From contig BLSF01000059.1 in assembly GCA_012862575.1 (NCBI GenBank), forward strand, positions 62,001 through 126,000: DNA of 64,000 nucleotides. Direction: 5' to 3'. The translations under genes and the position numbers were made by a program. The notes under the pieces were generated by a model, which saw only the letters and a list, made by a program, of their open reading frames with translations, made no database searches and was not told the DNA's origin. Position 1 is the first letter of the stretch. Every line of letters begins with the position of its first letter. Origin of the DNA: Parietichytrium sp. I65-24A (Eukaryota; Sar; Bigyra; Thraustochytrida; Thraustochytriidae). Positions 51,621-61,016 of this stretch are shown here, in pieces.

Positions 51621-52523
51621 CTAGTGCCTCGTCTTCTTAAGTTGCAAAGAAATGCGATCAAATCGAGAGAGCAGCTTGCCCAGGTAAGTCGTATCGAAGA
51701 AAACCTTACAGGCGGGGCAGCGCTGTTTAGTGAGGACCGCCGCTTTCAGCTGCCGGAAAAAGATGAAGTACCCGTTTCTCACAAAGTTCGACATGAGCTT
51801 GGTAGTCGGAAAATCATCCAGCAACAAATGTCGCTCTTTCTCGCCTTGCTCGATTTGAAAGGACTTTCTGCTGTTCAAATGCTCCAGTCTCCGCTCCAAA
51901 GACGACCTGCACTCCTTCTTTACAGAATCGCTTTTGAAGTTGCATTGGCACACCCCGCACGAAGTGGTACTGTGTTCTAACTGGTCGGTGACAGCCTTAA
52001 TACTCGCTTCCGTAATCATGAGCTTTTTCATCCATTCCTCGCCCACGCTTCTCTGCTCATCCACGCGGGGGAACTCTTCCATCCTTGGTCTCTTCACGTT
52101 TGGTGCGATTGACTTTTGGGAGTTTACCATGAAGGTCTCGCTAAACCTGTCGTGGGGGTCCGAAGAAAAGGTATTGCTGGAAGCAAAAGTTCCACTAAAA
52201 TTGTCATTCACAGCACGCTGAGAACTCGAGTGCTGAGTATGACCCCTGTTTCTGCTTGCGCCATCTCTGTCTTTCGGACGGGAATAGCTTGCTGTAGAGT
52301 CTGAGGAAGAGTAGCCCGACGAGGACGAGCCACTCGAGGAAGTGTAGTTTGACGTTGGCGATGGGGGCACATCAACATCGTCTTCATGGGGCGAGATCCG
52401 CTTCTTCGATGCTATGACTCTCCCAGAAGAAGATGAAGCCGGCGAGGGCTCGTCAGCATCGTCCGAATCCCCTTCGCTACTTTTGTTGGAAACGAGCTGT
52501 ACGTAGCAGCATGCGTCGGCCAT
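51621..52523 (-). CDS. Orphan protein with Ser-rich N-terminus and Cys-pair C-terminal domain
   Basis: The protein has 300 aa, starting MADACCYVQLVSNKS. Residues 1-150 are Ser/Asp-rich and disordered, with basic patches (KKR, VKRPR) that could act as nuclear signals. Residues about 165-300 look folded. A first cysteine set (CGVCQCNF) and a second (RCPACKVFF), about 85 residues apart with a long charged helix between them, suggest a degenerate zinc-binding module of the RING or zinc-ribbon kind. I do not recognise the family. An experimentally defined role cannot be guessed from this. The frame is intact and ends properly. It is convergent with the transporter gene. Confidence 0.7.
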   Translation of the reverse strand: MADACCYVQLVSNKSSEGDSDDADEPSPASSSSGRVIASKKRISPHEDDVDVPPSPTSNYTSSSGSSSSGYSSSDSTASYSRPKDRDGASRNRGHTQHSSSQRAVNDNFSGTFASSNTFSSDPHDRFSETFMVNSQKSIAPNVKRPRMEEFPRVDEQRSVGEEWMKKLMITEASIKAVTDQLEHSTTSCGVCQCNFKSDSVKKECRSSLERRLEHLNSRKSFQIEQGEKERHLLLDDFPTTKLMSNFVRNGYFIFFRQLKAAVLTKQRCPACKVFFDTTYLGKLLSRFDRISLQLKKTRH

Positions 52524-53319
52524 TCTGCTTCACACACTTGCGTGAGGGGTGGGTAGGTAAACAGTCGAACAAGTACGAGAAGCTATGCTGGTAGCGAGGT
52601 CGAGATGTTTTTGGTCAGATGACCAGCAGCTGCGTAACACAGCTGCTGGACAGGAGTGGCCAGAACAGTAAGGCTTTAAAGACCAACTGCCTTGGAACTT
52701 AGAAATCGTGCAATGTGCAGTCACGAGCTTTTACCTTCGTGATGATCGACGAATTTCAAAACCCAATCACAAATCGCGCCTCGCCACTCACCGAGTCCTC
52801 AAGCGCCTTGGCGGACTCGATTCGCAAGCTTGCACTGCACAAACAATGTATATATTCTAAGCACGCGCAACACAACACACGCCGCACGCCAACACTTCTT
52901 CCACGAAAACGCCTCTCGGGAGCTTACTCTGTCTGTCCACTATTCACGGTGCTCCAGCTCGCACGGTGAGCGCCTCCAGAATGAACCGTTTCGCTTTCCG
53001 GCAATATGCGTCGACCTCTCTGCCTCCTCCGCCGGCACCAAACGTTTTAACTCTTCGCAGCTCCTGTCTCCGTCTTACACGCCGATATGAACAAGATCAG
53101 CGCACCGATCCCCCAAAATCTGCTCCGTAACGCTCCGCACGCACGTTTGTCAACTTTCAAAACTTTTTTAAAACTTCAAAACCTCAACAACCTCGAGCCG
53201 CCTCGAGCACAAGAATCCACAGCTCAGACTTTTGAGCTATCGCCACTCGCCCGTGCTCACGCAACGCAAGTTCCACTTTCTTCTTGCTTTGTCTATTGTC
53301 TATTGTCAATTGTGTATAA

Positions 53320-53344
53320 TTTATGGTTTATGGTTTATGGTTTG
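53320..53344. repeat. TTTATGG tandem repeat
   Basis: Three to four perfect 7-bp units in AT-rich non-coding DNA. Confidence 0.85.
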
Positions 53345-55725
53345 CAATAATGAGGTTTATGCTTCACTGACGTTGACGCTGACGGCCTACTGGTTACCTA
53401 CGGCCCCCGAGTAGGAGTCGAAGGACTCGGGTCATTGCCAGTGCTCACAGTAAGAACGGTGACTAGTACGTTTCGAAATTAATTTATTTGAGGAAGCGGG
53501 GTTGGACCGATTGTGAAAGTTTACGGCGCGACTTCCGCGTTTGGGAGTTCAGAATTCAGAATTCAGAGAACAGGAAGCAGATTTTAGTGAGGAATGCAAT
53601 TATCAGTCAGCGACGGTCACTTTAAAGATGAGTTCATTGTGGATAAGAGAAAGGTGTTTTAGCTGTCCATTGGAAATGCATGACGACACCGGTTCCAAAC
53701 AACTTTTTCTTTTCTTCCTCTCCTTCCACAGTACGCTACTCTTATCACACCGAGTAGTTTATCTTAGTCAGTTCTGACCCCCGGTTACTAGTGCTATTGT
53801 GATAGCAATTGCTACTCGGGCGGAGGTTGGGACACTATGGCCCGGCATTATTGACTCTTATATTAAGGACATTAGAAAGCCGATTATACCAGTGGTAGGG
53901 CCTGGAAGTACGTGTTTGATTACATACTAGCTAATATGATAGTTGGGTCATTAGGTTTTCTTGTATGGTCCCACTCGCAACTGTGTTGATTTGAAACGTA
54001 GAATTCGGACGACACTGATGATCGGAGAGCGCTCCCAGAGAGAGAACCAAGCTTGTCACATCCGAAAGAACAAATTCCACTCTCATTCTTGTTCCGAGGC
54101 ACTGACTGATCTTTCTTTCCTCACATCTCATTCCTTCCACTCCTCACATCTCGTCACACTCCGCCCCGAGTGCATGGACTACATGCAACACCACTACACA
54201 CCAAGTAATCTGGTACGCAGAACTGGTAGGACCTAACGAAAGAAGCTGTGCACAGTGTGGGCGGCCTTTGTCAAACCCGAACTGACAGTGAGGAGCGTGA
54301 GGAAAGAAAGACAGAAAGACTAAAAGACTAAAAAGACATACTTAGGCGATGTAGGATGGCAACGAGCTGGACGCGCGTTGCTGTCAATTGTCCACTGGGA
54401 ACGTTTCACCTGGCAGCGGCGGAAATAAAAATGGGTATGGCTACAGCGTCTTTGGCTCGTTGCAGAACATTACCTGAAGAGCTCGTGTTTCCCAACACTT
54501 CTCCATCGCGAGGAATTATTGTGGAGAATAGCATCGTACGTCACGCAACTACATTAAATTGTACAACAGTGCCTGCTCCGATTCTACACTCCGGTTACAC
54601 CCCGGTGTGGGAGCTAATCTTGTAGTTTTGTAATATTTTATTTTAACTTTCAAGCAACAATATAATAATGTAGGGAAATTTTTATTAATACACGAATCGC
54701 AACAAGGACCGAGACGTAGCTGGTGGAGGCACAATCTCCAGCGATTGCTACATGAATCGTTAATTCGCAATGTAGGGCCAGAATAGTAGACTCAGAGTCT
54801 TCGGACCTAACTTCGGGGTTCCACAGATTTTCCGAGTAAGCAAAATGCAGTCCAAAATCATTTTTTATTTTAACAGAAAGCGCTTTCCTTTCAATAAGAG
54901 AAAGCGCTTTCACTTTCGTTCTTCGCAGACCATGATGACCTACGAAAGTAAAGATATGCGGAGGCTGCTGGGAGTCATCTATACGAAACGATGAGACCCT
55001 CGGAGATGAAGGAGTCAGCTTTCCCTGGCGATAAGAACCAGAACCAGATGACCGAGTCTGACGCTGAGGGCACAGTTGAGCCGGATGCGGAAGATAATGA
55101 GCAGCTTTACCCCCTGCCATAGTGGGGTGGAAGACAATAAAAAGTCGCGGGAGTTGATGGATGTTCATTGATCAAGAGAAGTAAGAGAAGTGGAGAAAAA
55201 TTTACCGAAAAGTTCTTTGATCGCGAACGATTCTGTCATTCACGTGTCTTCGTTTCTTCTCTTCCGCATTCAAACGGACAGCTCGACGAATTAAGCGCCC
55301 TTACATCTCCCCGATGCAATTTTTGTATACCCCTGGCCATAGAATACGTTAAAATCATTTCCCGTTGCAGACTTCCGCGTGCTAAAATCGTCACTGAGGT
55401 TGACGCCTCTCACACTGCACAAAGAGACCTCTGTTTTGACGAACATACAATCAAAGTGATGGAAACACTCACTGCAGATCATCAGCCAACCCACTGTCAA
55501 TCCACAGACGATGCGCAATCTCTCATCTCTCATCTATCTTCCCAGCTCGATCAAACAAACAAAGCACACAAGAGTATATATCAGTAAACAAACAAAAAGT
55601 AGTTTAGTTGACTGAAAAAGTGAAAGCGCAAATGCAAGCAAGCAAGCAATGTCAAAATACAATTACAATAAAATTCACAGTAAGTAGTCTCGACGTTGGG
55701 GATCCGATGCGTTAGTTATAGCACT

Positions 55726-55762
55726 CACTGAGTCAATGAGTCAATGAGTCAATGAGTCAGAG
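55726..55762. repeat. GAGTCAAT tandem repeat
   Basis: Four 8-bp units GAGTCAAT, followed by the related GAGTCAGA. Confidence 0.85.
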
Positions 55763-56527
55763 TCCACTGCGAGTCAGAGTGCAACCAAATAAACCAAATA
55801 CTGAAGAGCAGCGCCGCTGTACTCTCACATGTCAGTACTGCTCTCCTAGTCTCAGCACAGTGCAGAGAGCAGAGTGCAGAGAGCAGAGAAGCAGCGGTCC
55901 AAAGCGCGGACGGAGATCGAGGGCAAGTGCAGGGTCGGGAGCATCTCTTGCTACGCAGTTCCATGCTTTGGCAGCTGCAATCGTTCGTTGGGTGATTGAC
56001 GCGGTCTTGTGTTGTGTGTTTCAGTGGTTTCAGTGGTTTCAGTGCGAAAGAAGCTATTTGGCGTTTGCAGTGCCTTTGAAGTTGCAGTACAAGTTGCAGT
56101 TGCGTTAATTGTTTGGAAGCGGAAGAGACCTGGAGAGAAAGACTGTGCAGGAACGAAAAGAGGCGAAGGGCGTTGAATTGTGATTTTGGCCTGGCAAAGA
56201 TCGTGCCAAGTGTGTCACGGCGCCGTGCAAATCCTGAAACGGAGACACCACCACCAAGGTACTCCAACTCCTTCGCGCCAATACAAGCTGCTTTTGTCGC
56301 TGTGGAGTGGAGTGGAGCGGGCGAGCCAAGAAACATCGACTCGGAGGAGGTCTGCTGCGATTGGTTGCAGTGGAGGGGCCAGAAAGGGGCGCAATTTGGT
56401 GAATGGTTTGAGTTGGTGGTGTGAATCGATCGGCGGTTGTATCGGCCGGAGCTCCCACAAATTGACGGCTACCCTCTGGTTGGTGCACGGATGGAAGCCT
56501 GAAAGCCCATTTCAATAGCAGGCGAAA

Positions 56528-58912
56528 ATGGAGGGCGACGAAGCTGAGCTTCCGCAGGAGCTCAGCGTATTGATGATGCAAGCTGATATTGTGGATGAAG
56601 GTGAAGCCGCAAACCTGAAAACGGCAGTGACAAATGAGGAGGAGCTCGAAAAGCTGTCACTAGATGAGAACATGCCCGCGATGCAGCGGCTCGAAATTCT
56701 CGCAGCAAGTGAAAATCCCGTTCAAAAAGGTGCAATTCTCTTCCTGCTTCCAAAGTTTCTCGAGTTAGAGGCAACGGACAAAGAGCAAGATGATATCATC
56801 GATATGATGTTGGGCATGTTGGGACAAAAGGTTGCCTCTAGTTTGGAGGCCAACGTGGATGAAAGGGAAGAATCGATTCGACACTTTCTCAATCTCGCGG
56901 CTCCTCTCCGCACCTTTCATGCCCGCGAAAAGTCGATGGAGTATTTATTAGGGATTGCTGGCCATCAGTCCAGGAACACCTCATTTGGCGTCGCTCGCGA
57001 GGGCGATCGTGATCTGCTTCAGATCATGCTTTCAGCCGCGGAAGAGGTTGTCATGCAACCGTCTTGCACGCCGGAAATAAGGAGTCAGCTTTGCGAACGG
57101 CTGTACGAGCGCTGCATAGAAGGGATGCAGTGCGTACAATCTGGGGAGAAGCGAGTGCTGGGGGTGTACTTGCTAGGGTCTCTAGTTCGTTGTGGCTTCT
57201 TTGAAAGCATAAGTCAGAGTGACAAACGCCGAGAAATCATTGGGAGCAAAGTCGTTGTACTGTGCCAGGATATCGACGTTGAGGTCAGAGCGTCGGTCTG
57301 TCGGCAATTGGGATTGCTCGGCTCAGTGATAGGGACCCAGCATTTTGTGGAAAACCTATTGCAAGAGTACTTGGAGCTTATTAAGGATGAAGAGATTGAG
57401 GTCCGCATTGCCGCGATAAAAGCCCTTGAGAATCTTGCAACCTACTTGCCGGAAGAGATTTTGATCGAGACCCTTACGCCGATGTTTGTGGCGCTGCTCA
57501 AACTTGAAGACACAAGAGCCAAGCTGAAAGGCGGCTCTCGCAAAATGTCGGTCGCAGACATGGATGGCGCCGACTATAGATTCGTATGCTCCATTGCGCA
57601 GGTGTTTGGTCCACTGGTGTACTCCTTGAAACCCCGCGCAAAGGAACTGCTCGGGGACGACTCCAGCTCGCTTAGGATCTTACTTGAGCAATATGCCTTC
57701 ATGTCCGCGTCCAACAATCCAGAAGTCCGCCGACTCTGCGCTTTCAACTGGCCTGCCGTGCTGCATACTGTTGGTGGGGCGAATTTTGCAAAGTTTTTAC
57801 ACCCAATCATGGAAAGGCTCTGTCGGGACGAGTCGTCCAAGGTTCGGCAAATCATGGCTGCTAGTTTACACGAGGTTGGCGCAATTTTAGGTAAACCGAG
57901 GTTTGCAAAATACGTAGCTCCAGAACTCTTCCCAGCATTCTTGGTGGATCGATCTGCCGATGTCCGAAAAGCTATCTTGCCTCAGCTTGCAAACATTATT
58001 AGTTTTTTCGCAGTCGCAGATGAAAAGCTCCGCACGGAAACATTCAAAATGGTTCGCAAGCCTCTGCTTGAGTTCCTCCTTCCGCCTGCTTTAGTTGACA
58101 ACACCATCTCTGAAGGGGATTGGAGGCATCGTCAGAGCTGTTTGGCGCTGATTCCTGACATTCACAACTATTTCGACGCTGCTGAGATGGACAGCCACTG
58201 TATAACGTTATTATTCAAGACGATGCATGACGGAGTGGAGCCGTTGCGCACCGAGGCTACAAATGTCTTGAGCTGGATGATGAACTCGAATGCTGTTACA
58301 AAGAGTAAAGTGCATATAATACATGACATAAAGGCAGAATTTTGCCGTTCGCGAAGCTGGTCAATGCGTAAACTATTCGTGCACTTTTGCGTGAGGGTCT
58401 CCGAATCATTTGAGCCCAGTTTCGCCACAAAGTACAGGCTGTCGGACGCCCTCTTGGACCTTCTGGAGGACAAGGTTGCCAACGTGAGGCTGGAGGTGTG
58501 CTTGCAGATACCAAAGTTGGTCCGCTCTGGGCTCTTTCGGGCAAAGGATGCGCTTGAAGTTCTTCAAAACACCCTTAAGATTGACATCGATAAAGATGTG
58601 CGCGAGTTGTCTCAAGCTGCATTGCAAGAGATTTCAAACCTTGGCCCATTAGAGGATACCCAGAAAGATGGCCCACGGGGTGTAAAGACGCCACAGGGGT
58701 CATCGGGGCAGTCTCCTTCAGGACCAAATTTGGCGTCCCCGGACGGCACCCAGAAGCCGAACGTCAAGGCATCTTCGCCGATCAACTTTGGAAAGGCCAA
58801 AGGCACAGTGTCAAACGCCAAAGCATCCGGTCGAGCAAGGCCTCCGACGAGTGCTAGTAGCACCGTGCCCATGAGCCCTCGCGCTCGGAATCATCTGAAG
58901 ATGCCCGAATAA
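56528..58912 (+). CDS. PPP4R1: HEAT-repeat phosphatase regulatory subunit, PPP4R1-like
   Basis: The protein has 794 aa in one exon, starting MEGDEAELPQELSVLM. After an acidic leader, HEAT repeats fill residues about 60-700, with typical helix pairs such as IEVRIAAIKALENLATYLPEE, SSKVRQIMAASLHEVGAIL, SADVRKAILPQLANIISFF and EPLRTEATNVLSWMM. The blocks NPEVRRLCAFNWPAVLHTVG and DWRHRQSCLALIPDI are closer to PP4 regulatory subunit 1 than to the PP2A A subunit, which is shorter (about 590 aa) and has 15 regular repeats. The tail from about 705 is Ser/Pro/Gly-rich and disordered. It probably acts as scaffold for a PP4 or PP2A-type phosphatase. The exact phosphatase partner cannot be told from sequence alone. 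Confidence 0.85.
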   Translation: MEGDEAELPQELSVLMMQADIVDEGEAANLKTAVTNEEELEKLSLDENMPAMQRLEILAASENPVQKGAILFLLPKFLELEATDKEQDDIIDMMLGMLGQKVASSLEANVDEREESIRHFLNLAAPLRTFHAREKSMEYLLGIAGHQSRNTSFGVAREGDRDLLQIMLSAAEEVVMQPSCTPEIRSQLCERLYERCIEGMQCVQSGEKRVLGVYLLGSLVRCGFFESISQSDKRREIIGSKVVVLCQDIDVEVRASVCRQLGLLGSVIGTQHFVENLLQEYLELIKDEEIEVRIAAIKALENLATYLPEEILIETLTPMFVALLKLEDTRAKLKGGSRKMSVADMDGADYRFVCSIAQVFGPLVYSLKPRAKELLGDDSSSLRILLEQYAFMSASNNPEVRRLCAFNWPAVLHTVGGANFAKFLHPIMERLCRDESSKVRQIMAASLHEVGAILGKPRFAKYVAPELFPAFLVDRSADVRKAILPQLANIISFFAVADEKLRTETFKMVRKPLLEFLLPPALVDNTISEGDWRHRQSCLALIPDIHNYFDAAEMDSHCITLLFKTMHDGVEPLRTEATNVLSWMMNSNAVTKSKVHIIHDIKAEFCRSRSWSMRKLFVHFCVRVSESFEPSFATKYRLSDALLDLLEDKVANVRLEVCLQIPKLVRSGLFRAKDALEVLQNTLKIDIDKDVRELSQAALQEISNLGPLEDTQKDGPRGVKTPQGSSGQSPSGPNLASPDGTQKPNVKASSPINFGKAKGTVSNAKASGRARPPTSASSTVPMSPRARNHLKMPE

Positions 58913-59314
58913 ACTTTTCGGCTCATGTACAATATGTTGCTCTTGCTCTACTATATCATACGTCAATTTGCAAAAACATTTTATATTGTGTGTGTATGTG
59001 CAATACCCCATCCTTCTGCTCCATCATTCCTCTTTTTTTTTTTTCCTAACTGGATTGGGGCGTGAGTTGCGCACTCGCGCAAAGAGTATATTCTCTAACA
59101 TTTTGCCGTCATTACTTACTTGACGAGATAGAGTGACCCGAACGACACGTGACGACCATCACATCTCCCAACTATCTAGCATCCACGCAACGGTTCTGCA
59201 AGAATTTTGTTCCGTCCGTCAATGACCATCCGAGAGGCCAGGTGAAGTCTGAGAGAAGCGAGTCTCCTGTGAGCTAGCCTGCATGAAAACAGAGGATAGA
59301 ATGCTTCACATGAG
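58913..59314. other. Convergent 3' spacer
   Basis: A 402-bp space between two stop codons, AT-rich, with GT and T runs (58985-59043). Nothing else seen. Confidence 0.5.
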
Positions 59315-60421
59315 CTAAGAATCTGCATCGTCCCACAGGCATGAGGCTAGATCTGAGACCCTATACTCCGGATAAGGCTCAAGAAAGAACGCCCTGTCGC
59401 TGAGATGACTCAATGCGCTTTCGCGCTTTTCGGGGCTGTAAGACAACATCCTCTCGGCCATGGCAATGAACGCAGCCGAGAAACCCGTCTCACGGAAATA
59501 GTCTGGTATTGGGTCGAGGTGCGCAAACTCGACCTTGCCTGCGTCGGGCGGCGCGCCCATGTCGTCGCGCACGACTTCCTCTGGGATCGAACCAAGCACC
59601 TGCATGATTCTGTACAGTTGGTCGATGTCATTCTCCCCCGGAAATACCGGGGCGCCCTCCATCATCTCCGCACAGATGGCTCCCATCGCCCAAATGTCGA
59701 TGCTTTCGTTGTACGTCCTTGACCCCAGCAGCACTTCTGGCGCCCTGTACCACCTTGTCATAACCTGGTGGCTAAACTGCCTCGTCGTCTTCGCGCTCTC
59801 GCCCGGTGCCCGCGCAAAGCTCCTTGCCAGCCCAAAGTCCGAAAGCATTATCCTGCCGTTCAAGCAAACGAGCACGTTGCCTGGCTTGACATCCCTATGC
59901 ATGACGCCTCTCGCATGGCAATGTTGGAGCCCATTCAGCACCTCGCGCACCACGTACTTGGCCAGCCTTTCCGGGACGCGCCCGCTGGCCAGAACTCTGC
60001 CCAGGTCCCCATCTGCGCGAGTCATTATCAAGCACACGTGCGAGTCGCGAATGAACACGTCGTGCACGTCCACCACGTTCCTGTGACCGCTCACCGCCCG
60101 GCACAGCGCCTGCACCTCCCGAAACGCCCCCAGCGAAACGCCCTTGCCCAACTCCGCTTCGTCCTCTCCTGCATGTCCACTGGCCCCATCTTGCAATTGC
60201 TCTTGCTCTTGCAGTTGTTCTTGCTCTTGTTCTTGTTCTTGCAGTTGCTCTTGTTCTTGTTGTTGGTTTCGCGCAAGCAAGGCATGGTAGTTGGTGGCGG
60301 AGAGCGGTATGAGCTTGGCCGCGACTGGCGTGTTGCAAGTCACAGCCCGCGCCAAGACGACGCGGCCGAACGACCCGCCGCCCACTTCGCGCCCGAATTC
60401 GTACCGAGACGCCGCGCGCAT
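59315..60421 (-). CDS. CDK20: CDK20 (CCRK)-type protein kinase with Gln-Glu insert
   Basis: The protein has 368 aa. The kinase parts are complete: glycine loop GGGSFGRVV, the VAAK lysine, helix C in GAFREVQAL, HRDVKPGNVL, DFGLA, and the activation segment QFSHQVMTRWYRAPEVLLGSRTYNES with DIWAMGAI. FPGENDIDQL is the feature that points to CDK20 within the CDK family. Between the beta-3 strand and helix C an insert of about 45 residues is largely Gln-Glu-Leu repeats (QEQEQLQEQEQ), encoded by CTTGCTC-type tandem DNA. The start at 60421 leaves only six residues before the kinase domain, as expected. Members of this kinase group control cilium length and cell-cycle progression, which hints at a flagellated stage. 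The substrate here is unknown. Confidence 0.9.
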   Translation of the reverse strand: MRAASRYEFGREVGGGSFGRVVLARAVTCNTPVAAKLIPLSATNYHALLARNQQQEQEQLQEQEQEQEQLQEQEQLQDGASGHAGEDEAELGKGVSLGAFREVQALCRAVSGHRNVVDVHDVFIRDSHVCLIMTRADGDLGRVLASGRVPERLAKYVVREVLNGLQHCHARGVMHRDVKPGNVLVCLNGRIMLSDFGLARSFARAPGESAKTTRQFSHQVMTRWYRAPEVLLGSRTYNESIDIWAMGAICAEMMEGAPVFPGENDIDQLYRIMQVLGSIPEEVVRDDMGAPPDAGKVEFAHLDPIPDYFRETGFSAAFIAMAERMLSYSPEKRESALSHLSDRAFFLEPYPEYRVSDLASCLWDDADS

Positions 60422-61016
60422 GCTCGCTCCACCTTTCGCGTTTCACCTTTAGCGTTCGGCCCGCGACCGTGCAACGCAAAGTGCGAGGCTGAGATAAAGA
60501 CTTGAGTCGGGAGGCACGGAAGGCATGTGGATATATGGATATGTGGATACGTGGATATGTGGCGCAGACGCGCGGAGCGACGCCCCGGTGCGGGTTTCGG
60601 CGGCCAAGTGGGGAATAAAGTGTTTGCGAGCGCGATAGAAGGTCGGCGAGGTGGACGCTGAGGAAGGTTGATTGATGCGGTTCGCTGGTTGTGTGTAGGA
60701 TGCGTGAGACTGTGCTTTGTACTGGAAAGGATGCAGGTTGTTCTTGGCGTGAACTATGTGTCTTTTGTCAACAGAGGTGGGAAAAAAATGGACATATCGT
60801 TGATTGTTGATACAGTCGCACTTGAATGTGTCAATTGTTTGTTCATTCATTCATGCATTCACTCTCACAAGTCAATCGGAAAGTTAGCCGCACACGGTGT
60901 CGCCGTGAGGCGAGGTTACATCGTTTGAGTACAGCGGACAGAGATCTGCATTTGGGCAGAAGAAAGTGATGGGTTGCGCGGTCCCGCAAAGAGGAGAGTT
61001 GCTGGTGCCCGGCAAC
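60422..61016. other. Spacer upstream of CDK20
   Basis: Non-coding, with TATGGATATGTGGATACG-like iterations around 60530-60560. It includes the CDK20 promoter and the 3' end of the orphan gene. No RNA gene recognised. Confidence 0.5.

Larger units (their letters stand above)
52524..56527. other. Longest non-coding region (4 kb)
   Basis: No gene supported. It contains a TTTATGG tandem at 53320-53344, a fold-back at 53750-53819, two identical 12-bp palindromes at 54876 and 54900, and a GAGTCAAT tandem at 55726-55762. Two frames have weak appeal: 54356-54625 (+, MATSWTRVAVNCPLGTFHL, 89 aa) and 55168-54650 (-, MNIHQLPRLFIVFHPTM, 172 aa). Neither shows a domain, a splice partner or homology I know. 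Confidence 0.45.

Noticed and set aside
53391-53440. tRNA-like sequence (CCCCCGAGTAGGAGTCGAAGGACTCGGG)
   Set aside because: It forms a hairpin but lacks the T-loop GTTCRA and D-loop residues needed for a tRNA.
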